A DNA stretch of 64,000 nucleotides, taken from contig NZ_VTHJ01000007.1 in NCBI RefSeq assembly GCF_008386495.1, positions 62,001-126,000 on the forward strand, written 5' to 3'. Below, in pieces: positions 13,625 to 22,618 of this stretch. How positions within the stretch are numbered: position 1 is the stretch's first letter; every line of letters starts with the position of its first letter. A program made the translations under genes and the position numbers. The notes below the pieces were generated by a model. The model was not told the origin of the DNA and made no database searches. It worked only from the letters and a program-made list of their open reading frames with translations. This DNA comes from Streptomyces tailanensis (lineage in GTDB: Bacteria; Actinomycetota; Actinomycetes; Streptomycetales; Streptomycetaceae).

Positions 13625-16198
13625 TCACTCGTGCGCGATGGCCGCCAGCACATTCATGCGGGACGCACGCAACGCGGGCAGCAGCGCCGCCACGACGCCC
13701 ACGAACGCCGAGCCCACCACGACCGCGATGACCGTGCCCCACGGAATGGCCAGCGCCTTCATGCCCTGCAACGCCAGCACCTGCTGGACGCACACGCCCC
13801 AGACCAGCCCCAGCGCGAGCCCGAGGACCGCCCCGAACACGGCGATCACCACCGACTCCAGCCGGATCATCCGCCGCAACTGCCGCCGGGCGAGCCCGAT
13901 CGCGCGCAGCAACCCGATCTCGCGGGTGCGCTCGACCACCGACAGGGCGAGGGTGTTGACCACACCGAGCACCGCGATGACGATCGCGAGGCCGAGCAAC
14001 GCGTAGACCAGATACAGCAGGACAGCGATCTGGCCACGGATCAGCTCCTTGTAGTCGGCCTGGTCACGGACCTGCACCTGCGGATACTCGTCCAGCGTCC
14101 GCTCCAGGTTCGCGCGCAGGTCGTCGACGCCGACAGCGGAGCCGGCGTTCACGTACAGCGCCGAGTCCTGGCCCTCGGGCACGTACTTCTCGATGGTCTC
14201 CATCCCGAAGTACAGCCCGCCCTGCGTCCCGAAGCCGTCGGCCTGGTCCTGGTCGGTGAGCGCGGCCACCTTCAGCTCGGCGTTCTTCCCGGCCGGGAAC
14301 CGCACGGGGATCGTGCTGCCGACCGTCACATCGTGCTCCCGCGCGAACTCCACGTCCATGGCGATGGCGCCGTCGGCCAGCGCGGCGGCGCTGTCGCCCT
14401 CGGCGTAGGTGACGTTCGCGACCTCGTCGAGCCCGGAGTCGTAGGCTGCGGCGGTCGTCTCGACTCGCTCGCCGTCCGGCAGCCGTACCTCGACCGGGGT
14501 GAACCGCTGCCGTACGACGAGACCGGCGTCGCCGACCGTGTCGCCGACCCTGTCGGTGACCTCCTGCGGGAACGGCATGAAGTTCTGGTTCTGGACGACG
14601 AAGTCGGCGCCCAGCGTCTTGTCGATCTGGTCGTCGAACGACTTGGTCATCGACGCGCTCGCCACGGACATCCCGGCGACCAGCGCGATCCCCACCATCA
14701 GCGCGGCCGCGGTGGCCCCCGTACGGCGCGGGTTGCGCAGCGCGTTGCGCTGGCTCATCCGGCCGATCGAGCCGAACAGCGCGGGGAACGCGCCGCCGAG
14801 GACCCGGATCACCGGCCGTACGAGGAGCGGTCCGGCGATGACGGTCGCGATGAGCGTGAGGACCACGCCGAGGCCGAGCAGCGAGGCCGCCGAGCCCGTG
14901 TCCGCCGACACCGCGCACCCCACGAGCGCGGCGATACCGGCCGCTCCCACGATCCCGCCGATCACCGCGCGCAGGTGCAGCGGCCGTCCCACCCCGGCGA
15001 TCTCGGCGTCCGAGAGCGCCGCCATCGGGGACACGGCCGCCGCCCGCCGCGCCGGGAGATACGCGGCCACGAAGGTGACGCCGAGGCCGACGGCGTACGC
15101 CGCGATCGGGGTCCCCACGCCGATCACCATCTCGGCGGAGCTCAGGTTCATCCCGAGGACGCCCATGAGCTCGATCAGCCCGAAGGCCATCCCGATGCCC
15201 ACGGCGAGGCCCAGCGTCGATCCCACCAGGCCGAGCAGTGTCGCCTCGGTGAGCACGGACCGCCGTACCTGCCGCCGGTCGGCGCCGAGCGCGCGCAACA
15301 GGCCCAGTTCGCGGGTGCGTTGGGCGATGAGCATCGAGAAGGTGTTGACGATGAGGAAGACCCCGACGAGTGTCGCGATGCCGGCGAAGCCAAGCATCAC
15401 GTACTTGATGACGTCGAGGAATCCGCCGAGCGAGGCCGCGGCCGACTCGGCCTGCTCGTCGGCGGTCTGGTACTCGTACGCGCGCGGCCCGAGCTCGTCG
15501 GCGATCCGCTGCTTGAGCTGGTCGTCGCTCACGCCGGGCGCCGCGGTCACCGAGATGCTCGTGGCGGCCTCGGGGTCGCCCAGCAGTTCGGTCTGCGCGG
15601 TCGCGGTGTCCAGGAAGACGAGCGCGGCACCGGGGTTGGTGGTGGTGAAGGTGGCGATGCCGACGACCTCCACCTCGAAGGAGCCGGGCCGGGCGAGCAC
15701 GGTGAGCGTGTCGCCGATCTCCACGTCCTTGTTCTTCGCGGTGTCCGCGTCGAGCAGCGCCTGGCCGGGGCCCTCCGGCGCGTGTCCGCTGGTGAGCTCG
15801 ACCGGGCTGCGGTCGGTGATGTACCAGTTGGTGGCGATGGTGGGGGCGCCCGTCGTCGGCCCCACGGACTCGTTCTCGCTGTCGACGATCGTGATGTTCT
15901 CCACGGCCGCGTCGACATGGGTGTCGGCGACGCCGTCGAGGCCTGCGATCCGTTCCGCGAGCGCGGCCGGCACGGTCTCGACCGCTCCCGTCGGCAGCTG
16001 CCCCTCCAACTCGTCGTCCTTCGGGCCCACGGTCACATCGGCCGAGGTGGAGGCAAAGAGCCGGTCGAAGGTGCGGGTGACGGTGTCCGAGAAGATCAGG
16101 CTGCCCGCCACGAACGCCACGGACAGGATGACAGCCAGCGCCGAGAGCACCAGCCGTCCCTTGTGCGCCAGGAAACTCCGCAGGGTCGCCTTGAGCAC
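13625..16198 (-). CDS. FtsX-like ABC transporter permease (MacB type)
   Basis: An 857-residue permease with two FtsX modules. A first membrane helix (about 17-37) is followed by a large extracellular MacB-like domain, then three helices (about 255-370). After a central linker with two to three helices comes a second extracellular domain and three C-terminal helices (about 730-850). The VVxRTREIGLLRAIG motifs of the family occur as RTRELGLLRALGADRRQ and RTREIGLLRAIGLARRQ. The architecture fits export or envelope remodelling, not uptake. It starts four bases after the ATPase gene stop and forms an operon with it. Substrate unknown. Confidence 0.93.
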   Translation of the reverse strand: MLKATLRSFLAHKGRLVLSALAVILSVAFVAGSLIFSDTVTRTFDRLFASTSADVTVGPKDDELEGQLPTGAVETVPAALAERIAGLDGVADTHVDAAVENITIVDSENESVGPTTGAPTIATNWYITDRSPVELTSGHAPEGPGQALLDADTAKNKDVEIGDTLTVLARPGSFEVEVVGIATFTTTNPGAALVFLDTATAQTELLGDPEAATSISVTAAPGVSDDQLKQRIADELGPRAYEYQTADEQAESAAASLGGFLDVIKYVMLGFAGIATLVGVFLIVNTFSMLIAQRTRELGLLRALGADRRQVRRSVLTEATLLGLVGSTLGLAVGIGMAFGLIELMGVLGMNLSSAEMVIGVGTPIAAYAVGLGVTFVAAYLPARRAAAVSPMAALSDAEIAGVGRPLHLRAVIGGIVGAAGIAALVGCAVSADTGSAASLLGLGVVLTLIATVIAGPLLVRPVIRVLGGAFPALFGSIGRMSQRNALRNPRRTGATAAALMVGIALVAGMSVASASMTKSFDDQIDKTLGADFVVQNQNFMPFPQEVTDRVGDTVGDAGLVVRQRFTPVEVRLPDGERVETTAAAYDSGLDEVANVTYAEGDSAAALADGAIAMDVEFAREHDVTVGSTIPVRFPAGKNAELKVAALTDQDQADGFGTQGGLYFGMETIEKYVPEGQDSALYVNAGSAVGVDDLRANLERTLDEYPQVQVRDQADYKELIRGQIAVLLYLVYALLGLAIVIAVLGVVNTLALSVVERTREIGLLRAIGLARRQLRRMIRLESVVIAVFGAVLGLALGLVWGVCVQQVLALQGMKALAIPWGTVIAVVVGSAFVGVVAALLPALRASRMNVLAAIAHE

Positions 16199-16202
16199 GG
16201 TC

Positions 16203-17048
16203 TCAGTCCTTGTCGAGGTCGACGGGCTCGGTCGTGTGTACGTCGACGGGGGCGCCCTCTCCGTCGAAGGCGGCCCGAATCGTGTCGAAGCGCTTCATCC
16301 GTTCCAGCACCGCGTCCGCCGTAGGGCGCTCCATCCGGTCCACGATCCGCCCGTCCCCGAGGAAGAGCACCAGGTCGGAGTGGGCGGCGGCGCCCGGATC
16401 GTGGGTGACCATGACGACCGTCTGGCCCAGCTGGTCGACCGCCTCGCGCAGGAAGCCCAGCACTTCGAGCCCGGCCCGGGAGTCGAGGTTGCCGGTCGGC
16501 TCGTCCGCGAAGATCAGCTCGGGCCGGGAGGCGAGCGCGCGGGCGCAGGCGACACGCTGCTGCTGACCGCCGGAGAGCTGGGACGGCCGGTGCTTCAGTC
16601 GGTCCCGCAGCCCGAGCGTGTCGATGACCTGGTCCAGCCACTTCTCGTCGGGCTTCTTGCCCGCGATGTCCATCGGCAGAGTGATGTTCTCGGCCGCGTT
16701 CAGCGTGGGGATCAGATTGAAGGACTGGAACATGAAGCCGATCCGGTCCCGGCGCAACCGCGTCAGATCGCGATCCCTGAGCCGGGTGATCTCGGTCTCC
16801 CCGAGCCACACCTGCCCGGCCGACACGGTGTCCAGCCCGGCCAGGCAGTGCATCAGCGTGGACTTCCCCGAACCCGAGGGCCCCATGACCGTGGTGAAGC
16901 GGCCGCGCGCGATGTCCACGTCGACCGCGTCGAGGGCGAGCACCGTCGTCTCGCCCGAGCCGTACGCCTTGGTCAGGCTCCGGGCGCGGGCGGCGATGCC
17001 GTCGGCTTCCGCACGGCCGAGGGGGTGCTCAGCGGCAGCAGTGGACAA
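16203..17048 (-). CDS. ABC transporter ATP-binding protein (MacB/LolD type)
   Basis: A 281-residue ATPase. Walker A GPSGSGKST is at residues 56-64, the signature LSGGQQQRVACARAL and Walker B ELIFADEPTGNLDS follow, and the H-loop is VTHDPGAAAHSD. The TGNLDSRAGLEV segment is typical of FtsX-partner ATPases. An extra C-terminal stretch (about 235-281) ends ERMKRFDTIRAAF and is beyond the usual 225-residue core. The gene leads an operon with the FtsX-type permease. The 218-bp region upstream, shared with the divergent CopG/Fic-like cassette, should hold its promoter; I see no clear operator there. Confidence 0.94.
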   Translation of the reverse strand: MSTAAAEHPLGRAEADGIAARARSLTKAYGSGETTVLALDAVDVDIARGRFTTVMGPSGSGKSTLMHCLAGLDTVSAGQVWLGETEITRLRDRDLTRLRRDRIGFMFQSFNLIPTLNAAENITLPMDIAGKKPDEKWLDQVIDTLGLRDRLKHRPSQLSGGQQQRVACARALASRPELIFADEPTGNLDSRAGLEVLGFLREAVDQLGQTVVMVTHDPGAAAHSDLVLFLGDGRIVDRMERPTADAVLERMKRFDTIRAAFDGEGAPVDVHTTEPVDLDKD

Positions 17049-17266
17049 AACGGCCTCCTGGTTCGAACTGGTACGAATTCCGGGCGTTCTCGGACGAGCC
17101 TAATGTGATCCAGTACACACCGGGAATCCCCCCGAAGTCCGAGGCCGCCTCCGCCGCAGGAAGGGTTTCCGTCATCGATGTAAGGGGCACCCAATCGCGC
17201 CCCTGCGGGCGGTGCGGAGTCAAGGCGCCCTTGCATCCGCTAGCACTCCGGCGCTAGCGTCATGTC

Positions 17267-17506
17267 ATGGCCAAGACCCAGCTGAACGTCCGGGTGGACG
17301 AGGACACGGCCCGAGCCGCCCGGGAGCGAGCCCTGGAGCGCGGGATGAGTGTGAACCGGTACATAGAAGAGCTGGTCAGACAGGACACCGGGGAAGTGGG
17401 CCACACCTTCGTGGAGTCCGCCGCCGACTTCATGAAGCAGTACGAGGCGGTCTTCGTCGAGGAGTTCGGTGCCGAGCTCGAGGGCCGGCGCGAGGGACGT
17501 CACTGA
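17267..17506 (+). CDS. CopG/Arc-type antitoxin-like ribbon-helix-helix protein
   Basis: A 79-residue protein beginning AKTQLNVRVDEDTARAARER, a beta strand then helix, and GMSVNRYIEELV, the second helix of a ribbon-helix-helix DNA-binding fold. The C-terminal half (FVESAADFMKQYEAVFVEEF) is acidic and probably wraps the partner. It precedes the Fic-like gene by four bases, the layout of a toxin-antitoxin operon, where it would be both antitoxin and autorepressor. The start ATG is in a good context. The assignment rests on fold pattern and neighbour. Confidence 0.8.
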   Translation: MAKTQLNVRVDEDTARAARERALERGMSVNRYIEELVRQDTGEVGHTFVESAADFMKQYEAVFVEEFGAELEGRREGRH

Positions 17507-17510
17507 TCCC

Positions 17511-17885
17511 TTGAGCCAGCTCAGAATCGACCTCGCCTGGCTCCTGATGGTCGCCGAACAGAAGACGCCCGGAGATCCCCAGATCGCCGACTGGGGCGCC
17601 CTCGTCGCGGCCGTCGCCCGGCACGAGGCCGAGATATTCGACGTCCCCGTCTACGACACCCCGCACGCCCGAGCCGCCTCACTCCTCCAACTCCTCATGC
17701 ACGTCCCGGCGCTGGAGCGCTCCAACGCGCTGTTCGCCTCCGCCGTCGCCTACGGTTATCTCGTCGCCAGCGGCGTCAAGGTCGTCACCTCCGCCGAACA
17801 GGTACGCGAACTGGCCAAACTGGTCAAGAGCGGCGAGGCCACGGTGCACGACATCACCCAGGAGCTGCGCCAGTGGAGCCTATGA
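17511..17885 (+). CDS. Fic/Doc-like toxin component with degenerate active site
   Basis: A 124-residue protein starting at TTG 17511, four bases after the antitoxin stop; an upstream in-frame start would overlap the antitoxin. It matches the small streptomycete Fic-family toxin component (LRIDLAWLLMVAEQ, DWGALVAAVARHEAEIF). The region that should be HxFxxGNGR reads HVPALERSNALFASAVAYGY: the His and one Asn remain, but the phosphate-anchoring glycines and arginine are gone. Canonical AMP or phosphate transfer is therefore doubtful. It may be an inactive scaffold, or it may use another chemistry. The C-terminus (VKSGEATVHDITQELRQW) is helical. Confidence 0.75.
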   Translation: MSQLRIDLAWLLMVAEQKTPGDPQIADWGALVAAVARHEAEIFDVPVYDTPHARAASLLQLLMHVPALERSNALFASAVAYGYLVASGVKVVTSAEQVRELAKLVKSGEATVHDITQELRQWSL

Positions 17886-17908
17886 ACCGCAGCGGTCCTT
17901 GATGCGAA

Positions 17909-18577
17909 CTACCCGCCGGAATCCCCGAGTTCGGATCGCCGTGCCCGGCCCGTCACGTAGTACGAGCTGGGCAGTCGGGGCCCCTTCCCGGGCGTCACCA
18001 ACTCCTTGACCGTCTCGATCTCGAACCCGGCGGCGCGGATCGCGCCCACCGGATCGCGGGACACATGGCACCCGCCGAACAGCAGCGGCCACACCGTGCG
18101 GTCCAGTGCCCGCTGGGTCGTGCGCATCGCGCGCCCGCCGCCCCGGCCGTGCTCGAAGAACCGCAGCTCACCGCCGGGGCGCAGGACGCGCCGTACCTCG
18201 CTGAGCGCACGCCGTACGTCACGCACGCTGCACAGCACCAGCGACAGCACGGCCGCGTCGAACGCCTCGCTCTTGACCGGCAGCGCCTCCGCCGCGCCCG
18301 GCACCACATCCACGGGCACCTCCGCGCGCAGGGCGGACTCCAGGGCCAACTGCCGCAGGGAGCGCTCCGGTTCGATCGCCACGACCTCCGAGACCGTGCG
18401 CGGGAAGTGGGAGAAGTTCATGCCGTTGCCGGCGCCGATCTCGATGACCCGCCCCGACAGCCCGGCGAGGAGTTCATCGCGCAGCGGGCCGACTCTCGGC
18501 TCCGCCGACACGCTCAGTCTGGCGTAGAACCGGGCGAACAGCGGGTGGTGCACGGCGTCCTTGGTGGCGCGGACCAT
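17909..18577 (-). CDS. Class I SAM-dependent methyltransferase (Methyltransf_11)
   Basis: A 222-residue methyltransferase with motif I VIEIGAGNGMNFSHFP near residue 40, acidic motif VAIEPERSLR, AEALPVKSEAFDAAVLSLVL as motif II, and VLRPGGELRFFEHGRG as motif III. The C-terminal VTPGKGPRLPSSYYVTGRARR resembles menaquinone or phospholipid methyltransferase-like proteins, but the substrate cannot be assigned. It converges on the Fic-like gene and is read toward it. An ATG at 18577 is preceded by GAGGTCTGTC, an acceptable ribosome binding site. Confidence 0.88.
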   Translation of the reverse strand: MVRATKDAVHHPLFARFYARLSVSAEPRVGPLRDELLAGLSGRVIEIGAGNGMNFSHFPRTVSEVVAIEPERSLRQLALESALRAEVPVDVVPGAAEALPVKSEAFDAAVLSLVLCSVRDVRRALSEVRRVLRPGGELRFFEHGRGGGRAMRTTQRALDRTVWPLLFGGCHVSRDPVGAIRAAGFEIETVKELVTPGKGPRLPSSYYVTGRARRSELGDSGG

Positions 18578-18719
18578 GACAGACCTCCCGAGGAGGACGA
18601 CAGTTACGGCGATTGTCCCCCGGGAGACACCGGCTCACCCGTCGCGCGACCCTGGGGAGGAGACCACGCGACGGGCACAGCCGTACGACGTACTGTCGGG
18701 CGGGTCAGGCGGTCTGTCG

Positions 18720-19406
18720 TCAGGCGATGAAGGCCCGCACCTGCTCGTAGATGCCCTCGTCGTTGTTCATGTCGGTGTGCGAGACACACCCGACCTCGAC
18801 GTTCGTGGCGCCGCTCAGGATCGCGGTGGTGTCCGGGGTGAGAGCGTCGTCGCAGTTCGACCAGTAGCTGGCGTACGACACGCTGCCCGGGGTCTCGTCA
18901 CCGGAGTTGAGCGCGGTCAGGAACGAACTTCCGGTGTACATCTCGTTGCAGGACGTGTACAGCCAACGGCACCAGCCGGCGACGGTCGTCCCGTGGTTCA
19001 CTCCGGCCGTGGACACGAAGTCGTCCACGTACGCCGTCCCGCCGAGGTTCTTCAGGTAGTAGCGGGAGCTGAGCGCGCCCATCGAGTGGACGACCACGTC
19101 GACCTTGGCGGCACCCGTCGAGGCGAGCACGCTCTGGATCTTGGTCTGGAGCTGCCGTGCCGTCGTGACGTTGGACTGACCCCAGTCGTAGGACCAGGCG
19201 TGCAGCTCGGAGGCCGTGTAGCCGTCCGCCTTGAAGTACGCGACCCATTCGTCCCAGCTGCTGGACGAACTGCTCAAACCGTGCACGAAGACAACGGGGT
19301 TGTGGGTGGCGGCCCGAGCGGAGGTCGCGGAAAAGGAGAGCGACAGAAGGAGCGTGGTGGTCACGGTCGCGAGGGCCGTGGCGATACGGCGCATGCGGCG
19401 ATGCAT
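18720..19406 (-). CDS. Secreted lipase/esterase (alpha/beta hydrolase, lipase class 2)
   Basis: A 228-residue secreted hydrolase. The signal peptide has a basic start, a hydrophobic core [14 protein letters not shown] and a cleavage site near ARAA-TH. The mature enzyme starts [16 protein letters not shown], an oxyanion HG motif. The nucleophile sits in [13 protein letters not shown], the acid in [11 protein letters not shown] and the His in [10 protein letters not shown]. The size matches minimal lid-less lipases of the Bacillus LipA type. CAGGAGGC just before the ATG at 19406 supports this start. It diverges from the LuxR regulator gene with a 106-bp spacer. Substrates are probably short to medium acyl esters. 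Confidence 0.92.
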   Translation of the reverse strand: MHRRMRRIATALATVTTTLLLSLSFSATSARAATHNPVVFVHGLSSSSSSWDEWVAYFKADGYTASELHAWSYDWGQSNVTTARQLQTKIQSVLASTGAAKVDVVVHSMGALSSRYYLKNLGGTAYVDDFVSTAGVNHGTTVAGWCRWLYTSCNEMYTGSSFLTALNSGDETPGSVSYASYWSNCDDALTPDTTAILSGATNVEVGCVSHTDMNNDEGIYEQVRAFIA

Positions 19407-19512
19407 GAAGCCTCCTGAAACGGGTGGGGTTGTCTGGAGTGTCAGGTGGGGTCTACGCGCGCCGCATCGGCGAAATCGCCGGTCTTTACTGGTTGATTAA
19501 CTCGCAAGTAAC

Positions 19513-21729
19513 GTGATGAGCGTGGTGACTCCGGTGAACCCCCCACAACTTCCGCATCGCTCGCCACCGCCCCCCATGAACGTGTGGCCGAGCACGGACG
19601 CCGAGCCGGCCGTACGGGCCGAGCTCGCCGAAGGCGTGCGTGTACGTCTGCTGCACGCCGCACACGGCGACCCGCGGGCCGCCGCGGAACTGGCCGCCGC
19701 CCTGACCGAACGTCAGGCCGCGGGCCTCGACCCGCTCCCCGCCGAACCCCTCGCGCTCGCCCCCAGCCTCCTGCGGGCCCACCGCCGGGACGTACGGGCC
19801 CTGCCCGACGACACCCGCTTCCTGCTGCTCCTCGCCGCCGCCGACCAGCACCCGATCCCCACGCACGCCTACGCACGGGCCGTCACGGCGGCCCGGCTCG
19901 ACACCCGCCCCCTCGACGTGGCCGAAGCGGCGGGCCTGGCCCACGCCACGGCCCAGGGCATCGTCTTCCGGGACGCCTGGACCCGGATCGCCGTGTACGA
20001 GTCCGCGTCCATGGACGACCGACGCGAGGCCCACCGGCTGCTCGCCGGTGTCCTGAGCGGCGAGGGCGAAAGACCCAGACGCTCCTGGCACCGGGCCGCC
20101 GCCGCTCTCGGCCCCAGCCGCCGCCTCGCCGCCGAACTCCGCCTCGCGGCACGGGTGGCACGTGCCATCGGCGAACCCGCCCTCGCCTCCGCCCTCGCCG
20201 AACGCGCCGCCACGCTCACCCCCGAGCCCGCCGAACGCATGCCCCTGCTCGCCCAGGCGGCGGCCGAGGCCTGGCACTCGGGCGACGGCGACCGGGCCCG
20301 CCGCCTCGTCGCCGTCACCGACAACGACGCCCTCGGCGGCCTCCTCGCCCTGCGCGCGGGCAACGCCTCCGAGGCCTTCGACGCACTGCTCGCCGCCACG
20401 GTCCGGCACGGCCACGACCAAGCCTCGGACACCGCCGCACACTTGCTGGCACGAGCCACCGAGGCCGCCATCTACACCGGGGACCTACGCCGCTGCCATG
20501 AGGCCGCCGCCGTCGCCGACCGGCTCGGGATCCTGCCGCCGAGCACACTGGGCGCGCTGGCCGCCGCGTTCGAGGGGCGGTACGACGACGCCCGCGACGT
20601 CCTCGAAGCCGCCGCCGGGCGCTGCGGCCCCGGCGGCGACCCCACCCTGCTCATCCACTCCGGGATCGCCGCCCTGCTCCTCGGCGACCACACCCGCGCC
20701 GCGACCGCCACCGCCCGCGCCGCCACCTCCGCCCGGGCCAGGGGCGAGTCGGTGACGGTGCCGCAGGCCATGGAGTTCCGCGCGTACGCCGAGTTCTGGA
20801 CCGGGCGCCCCAAGTCCGCCGAGGCCGCCGCCGTGGACGCCCTGCGCCAGGCCCACGCCACCGGACAGGACAACGGGGCCTGCCATCTCCAGGCCGCCCT
20901 CGCGATGTTCGCGGCCGTCACCGGCGACGAGAAGGTCTGCCGGGAGCGCGCCGAGTCCGCCCGCGCGTACGCCCTGGAGCGCGGACTCGGACTGCCCGCC
21001 GCCCTCGCCATGTTCGCCCTCGCCTTCCTCGACCTGAGCACCGGCCGCTACGCCGCCTCCGCGGCCCGCCTCCGCGCGCTCGCCGGATTCGGCCCCGGCC
21101 ACGGGCACCGGGCCATCCGGCACATCGCCACCCCGCTCTACGTCGAGGCCGCCGTCCGCACCGGCGACACCCGCGTGGCCCGCGCCGCGCACGCCGACTA
21201 CGACCGCTGGGCCCGCACCGTCCGCAGCGCCGACGACCTCGCCCTCAGCGCCCGCGGACGCGCGCTGCTCGCGACGGGGGAGGAAGCCGTCGAGCATTAC
21301 CGCACGGCGCTCGACCTCCACGCCGGTGGCACCCGTGACTTCGAACGCGCCCGCACGGAACTGCTGTTCGGCAGCGCCCTGCGCCGGCTCCGCAACCGCA
21401 CCGAGGCCCGCGACCGCCTCCACAGCGCCCTGGAAGCCTTCGAACACTTCGGCTCCCCCCACTGCGCGGCCCAGTCCCGCGCCGAACTCCGAGCCCTGGG
21501 CGAACGCGCCGCCGAGCCCCGAGTCACCGAGAACCTCACCACCCGCCTCACGGCCCAGCAACTGGTGGTGGCGCGGATGGCGGCGGACGGGGCGACGAAT
21601 CGTGAGATCGCGGCTCGGCTGCTGCTGAGCCCCCGGACGATCGACCACCACCTGCGGGGTGTGTTCGCCCGGTTGGGGATCAGATCGAGGATCGAGCTGG
21701 TGCGGCTGCTGGGGGAGGGCGGCGGCTGA
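19513..21729 (+). CDS. Large LuxR-family transcriptional regulator lacking an N-terminal ATPase
   Basis: A 738-residue protein. The C-terminal 60 residues are a LuxR/GerE helix-turn-helix (LTAQQLVVARMAADG, TNREIAARLLLSPRTIDHHL). The rest is a long helical repeat region rich in Ala and Arg, resembling the TPR-like arm of LAL/MalT-type regulators. No Walker A sequence is seen, so the nucleotide-binding module of true LAL proteins is missing or degenerate. The start is uncertain: ATG 19513 or 19516 follow TAACGTG with no Shine-Dalgarno sequence. An inverted TTACT-N16-AGTAA pattern (19488-19511 region) lies in the shared promoter with the lipase. Confidence 0.85.
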   Translation: MMSVVTPVNPPQLPHRSPPPPMNVWPSTDAEPAVRAELAEGVRVRLLHAAHGDPRAAAELAAALTERQAAGLDPLPAEPLALAPSLLRAHRRDVRALPDDTRFLLLLAAADQHPIPTHAYARAVTAARLDTRPLDVAEAAGLAHATAQGIVFRDAWTRIAVYESASMDDRREAHRLLAGVLSGEGERPRRSWHRAAAALGPSRRLAAELRLAARVARAIGEPALASALAERAATLTPEPAERMPLLAQAAAEAWHSGDGDRARRLVAVTDNDALGGLLALRAGNASEAFDALLAATVRHGHDQASDTAAHLLARATEAAIYTGDLRRCHEAAAVADRLGILPPSTLGALAAAFEGRYDDARDVLEAAAGRCGPGGDPTLLIHSGIAALLLGDHTRAATATARAATSARARGESVTVPQAMEFRAYAEFWTGRPKSAEAAAVDALRQAHATGQDNGACHLQAALAMFAAVTGDEKVCRERAESARAYALERGLGLPAALAMFALAFLDLSTGRYAASAARLRALAGFGPGHGHRAIRHIATPLYVEAAVRTGDTRVARAAHADYDRWARTVRSADDLALSARGRALLATGEEAVEHYRTALDLHAGGTRDFERARTELLFGSALRRLRNRTEARDRLHSALEAFEHFGSPHCAAQSRAELRALGERAAEPRVTENLTTRLTAQQLVVARMAADGATNREIAARLLLSPRTIDHHLRGVFARLGIRSRIELVRLLGEGGG

Positions 21730-21810
21730 CCCCGTCTCGCCGGGTGCCCGGAGCCGCGGCTGGGCTTGGGCGGGGTTTCGCTCACCGGCGCTTGCCGGGT
21801 GCCGCTGGGG

Positions 21811-21865
21811 CGCGCCCCGTAAGGGGCGCGGGGAACTGCGCGAGCAACCACGACGGACCCGCAGG
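21811..21865. terminator. Hairpin terminator, dispersed repeat copy A
   Basis: CGCGCCCC (21811-21818), loop GTAA, GGGGCGCG (21823-21830), followed by GGGAACTGCGCGAGCAACCA. It lies between the convergent LuxR gene and bioD and probably ends transcription from both sides. Four related copies occur elsewhere in the window (see findings). Confidence 0.7.
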
Positions 21866-21897
21866 CAGCCGAATCACAGTGCCCCTACGGCGAATCG

Positions 21898-22617
21898 CTA
21901 GGACACACCTTCCGTGCTGCTGAAGGAAACCGCATCCCACACACCGCCCAACCCCGGCGCCAGCCACCCCGCCGCCTCCGCCCGGAAGTCGCCCGGCGCC
22001 AACGCCCCCGCCCCCGCCGGTACCGCCCCCAGCAGCGGAGCCCCCGCGACCACGGGAAGGTCCGTCAAGTTGCAACGGGACGCCAGGTCCGGCTCTGCGG
22101 GCCAGCTGCCGATCACCACCCCCGCCAACTCCAGCCCAAGCACAGCCAGTTGACGCGCCGTCAACTCCGTCGTGTTGAGCGTGCCCAACCCCGCCGAGGC
22201 GACCAGCAGCACCGGCGCCCCCAGCAGCCGAGCCGTGTCCGCCAGCGTCCCGCCCGCCTCGTCGAACCGTACGAGCAGCCCGCCCGCGCCCTCGACCAGC
22301 ACCAGATCGTGCTCGGCCGCCAGTTTCCCGGCGGCCTCCGCCACGTCCTGCGGGCGCACCGGAGGCAGACTGGACCGTCGCGCGGCCGTGGCGGGAGCCA
22401 ACGGCTCCGGGTAGCGGGCCAGTTCGCGTGCGGTCACGGCGCCCGCGAGCCGGGCCACCTCGTCCGCATCGCCGCGCTCGTCCGGCCGTACGCCGGTCTG
22501 GGCCGGCTTCAGGACGGCCACGGACCGACCCGCGGCAACCGCCACGGCCGCGACGGCCGCCGTGGTGACGGTCTTGCCGACCTCCGTGCCCGTCCCCGTG
22601 ATCACCAGGACCGTCAT
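21898..22617 (-). CDS. bioD: ATP-dependent dethiobiotin synthetase
   Basis: A 239-residue P-loop enzyme that closes the ureido ring of dethiobiotin from 7,8-diaminopelargonate, CO2 and ATP. It starts [15 protein letters not shown], the specific BioD P-loop, and has [12 protein letters not shown] (substrate Lys), [15 protein letters not shown] and [20 protein letters not shown]. The ATG at 22617 follows the bioA stop by one base (TGAGATG), so translation is coupled. It is the last gene of the bioB-bioA-bioD operon. Confidence 0.96.
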   Translation of the reverse strand: MTVLVITGTGTEVGKTVTTAAVAAVAVAAGRSVAVLKPAQTGVRPDERGDADEVARLAGAVTARELARYPEPLAPATAARRSSLPPVRPQDVAEAAGKLAAEHDLVLVEGAGGLLVRFDEAGGTLADTARLLGAPVLLVASAGLGTLNTTELTARQLAVLGLELAGVVIGSWPAEPDLASRCNLTDLPVVAGAPLLGAVPAGAGALAPGDFRAEAAGWLAPGLGGVWDAVSFSSTEGVS

Positions 22618-22618
22618 C

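Noticed and set aside
13616..16324. 902-codon plus-strand open frame opposite the FtsX permease
   Set aside because: Shadow of the permease; rich in Arg, Gly and His with no recognisable domain.
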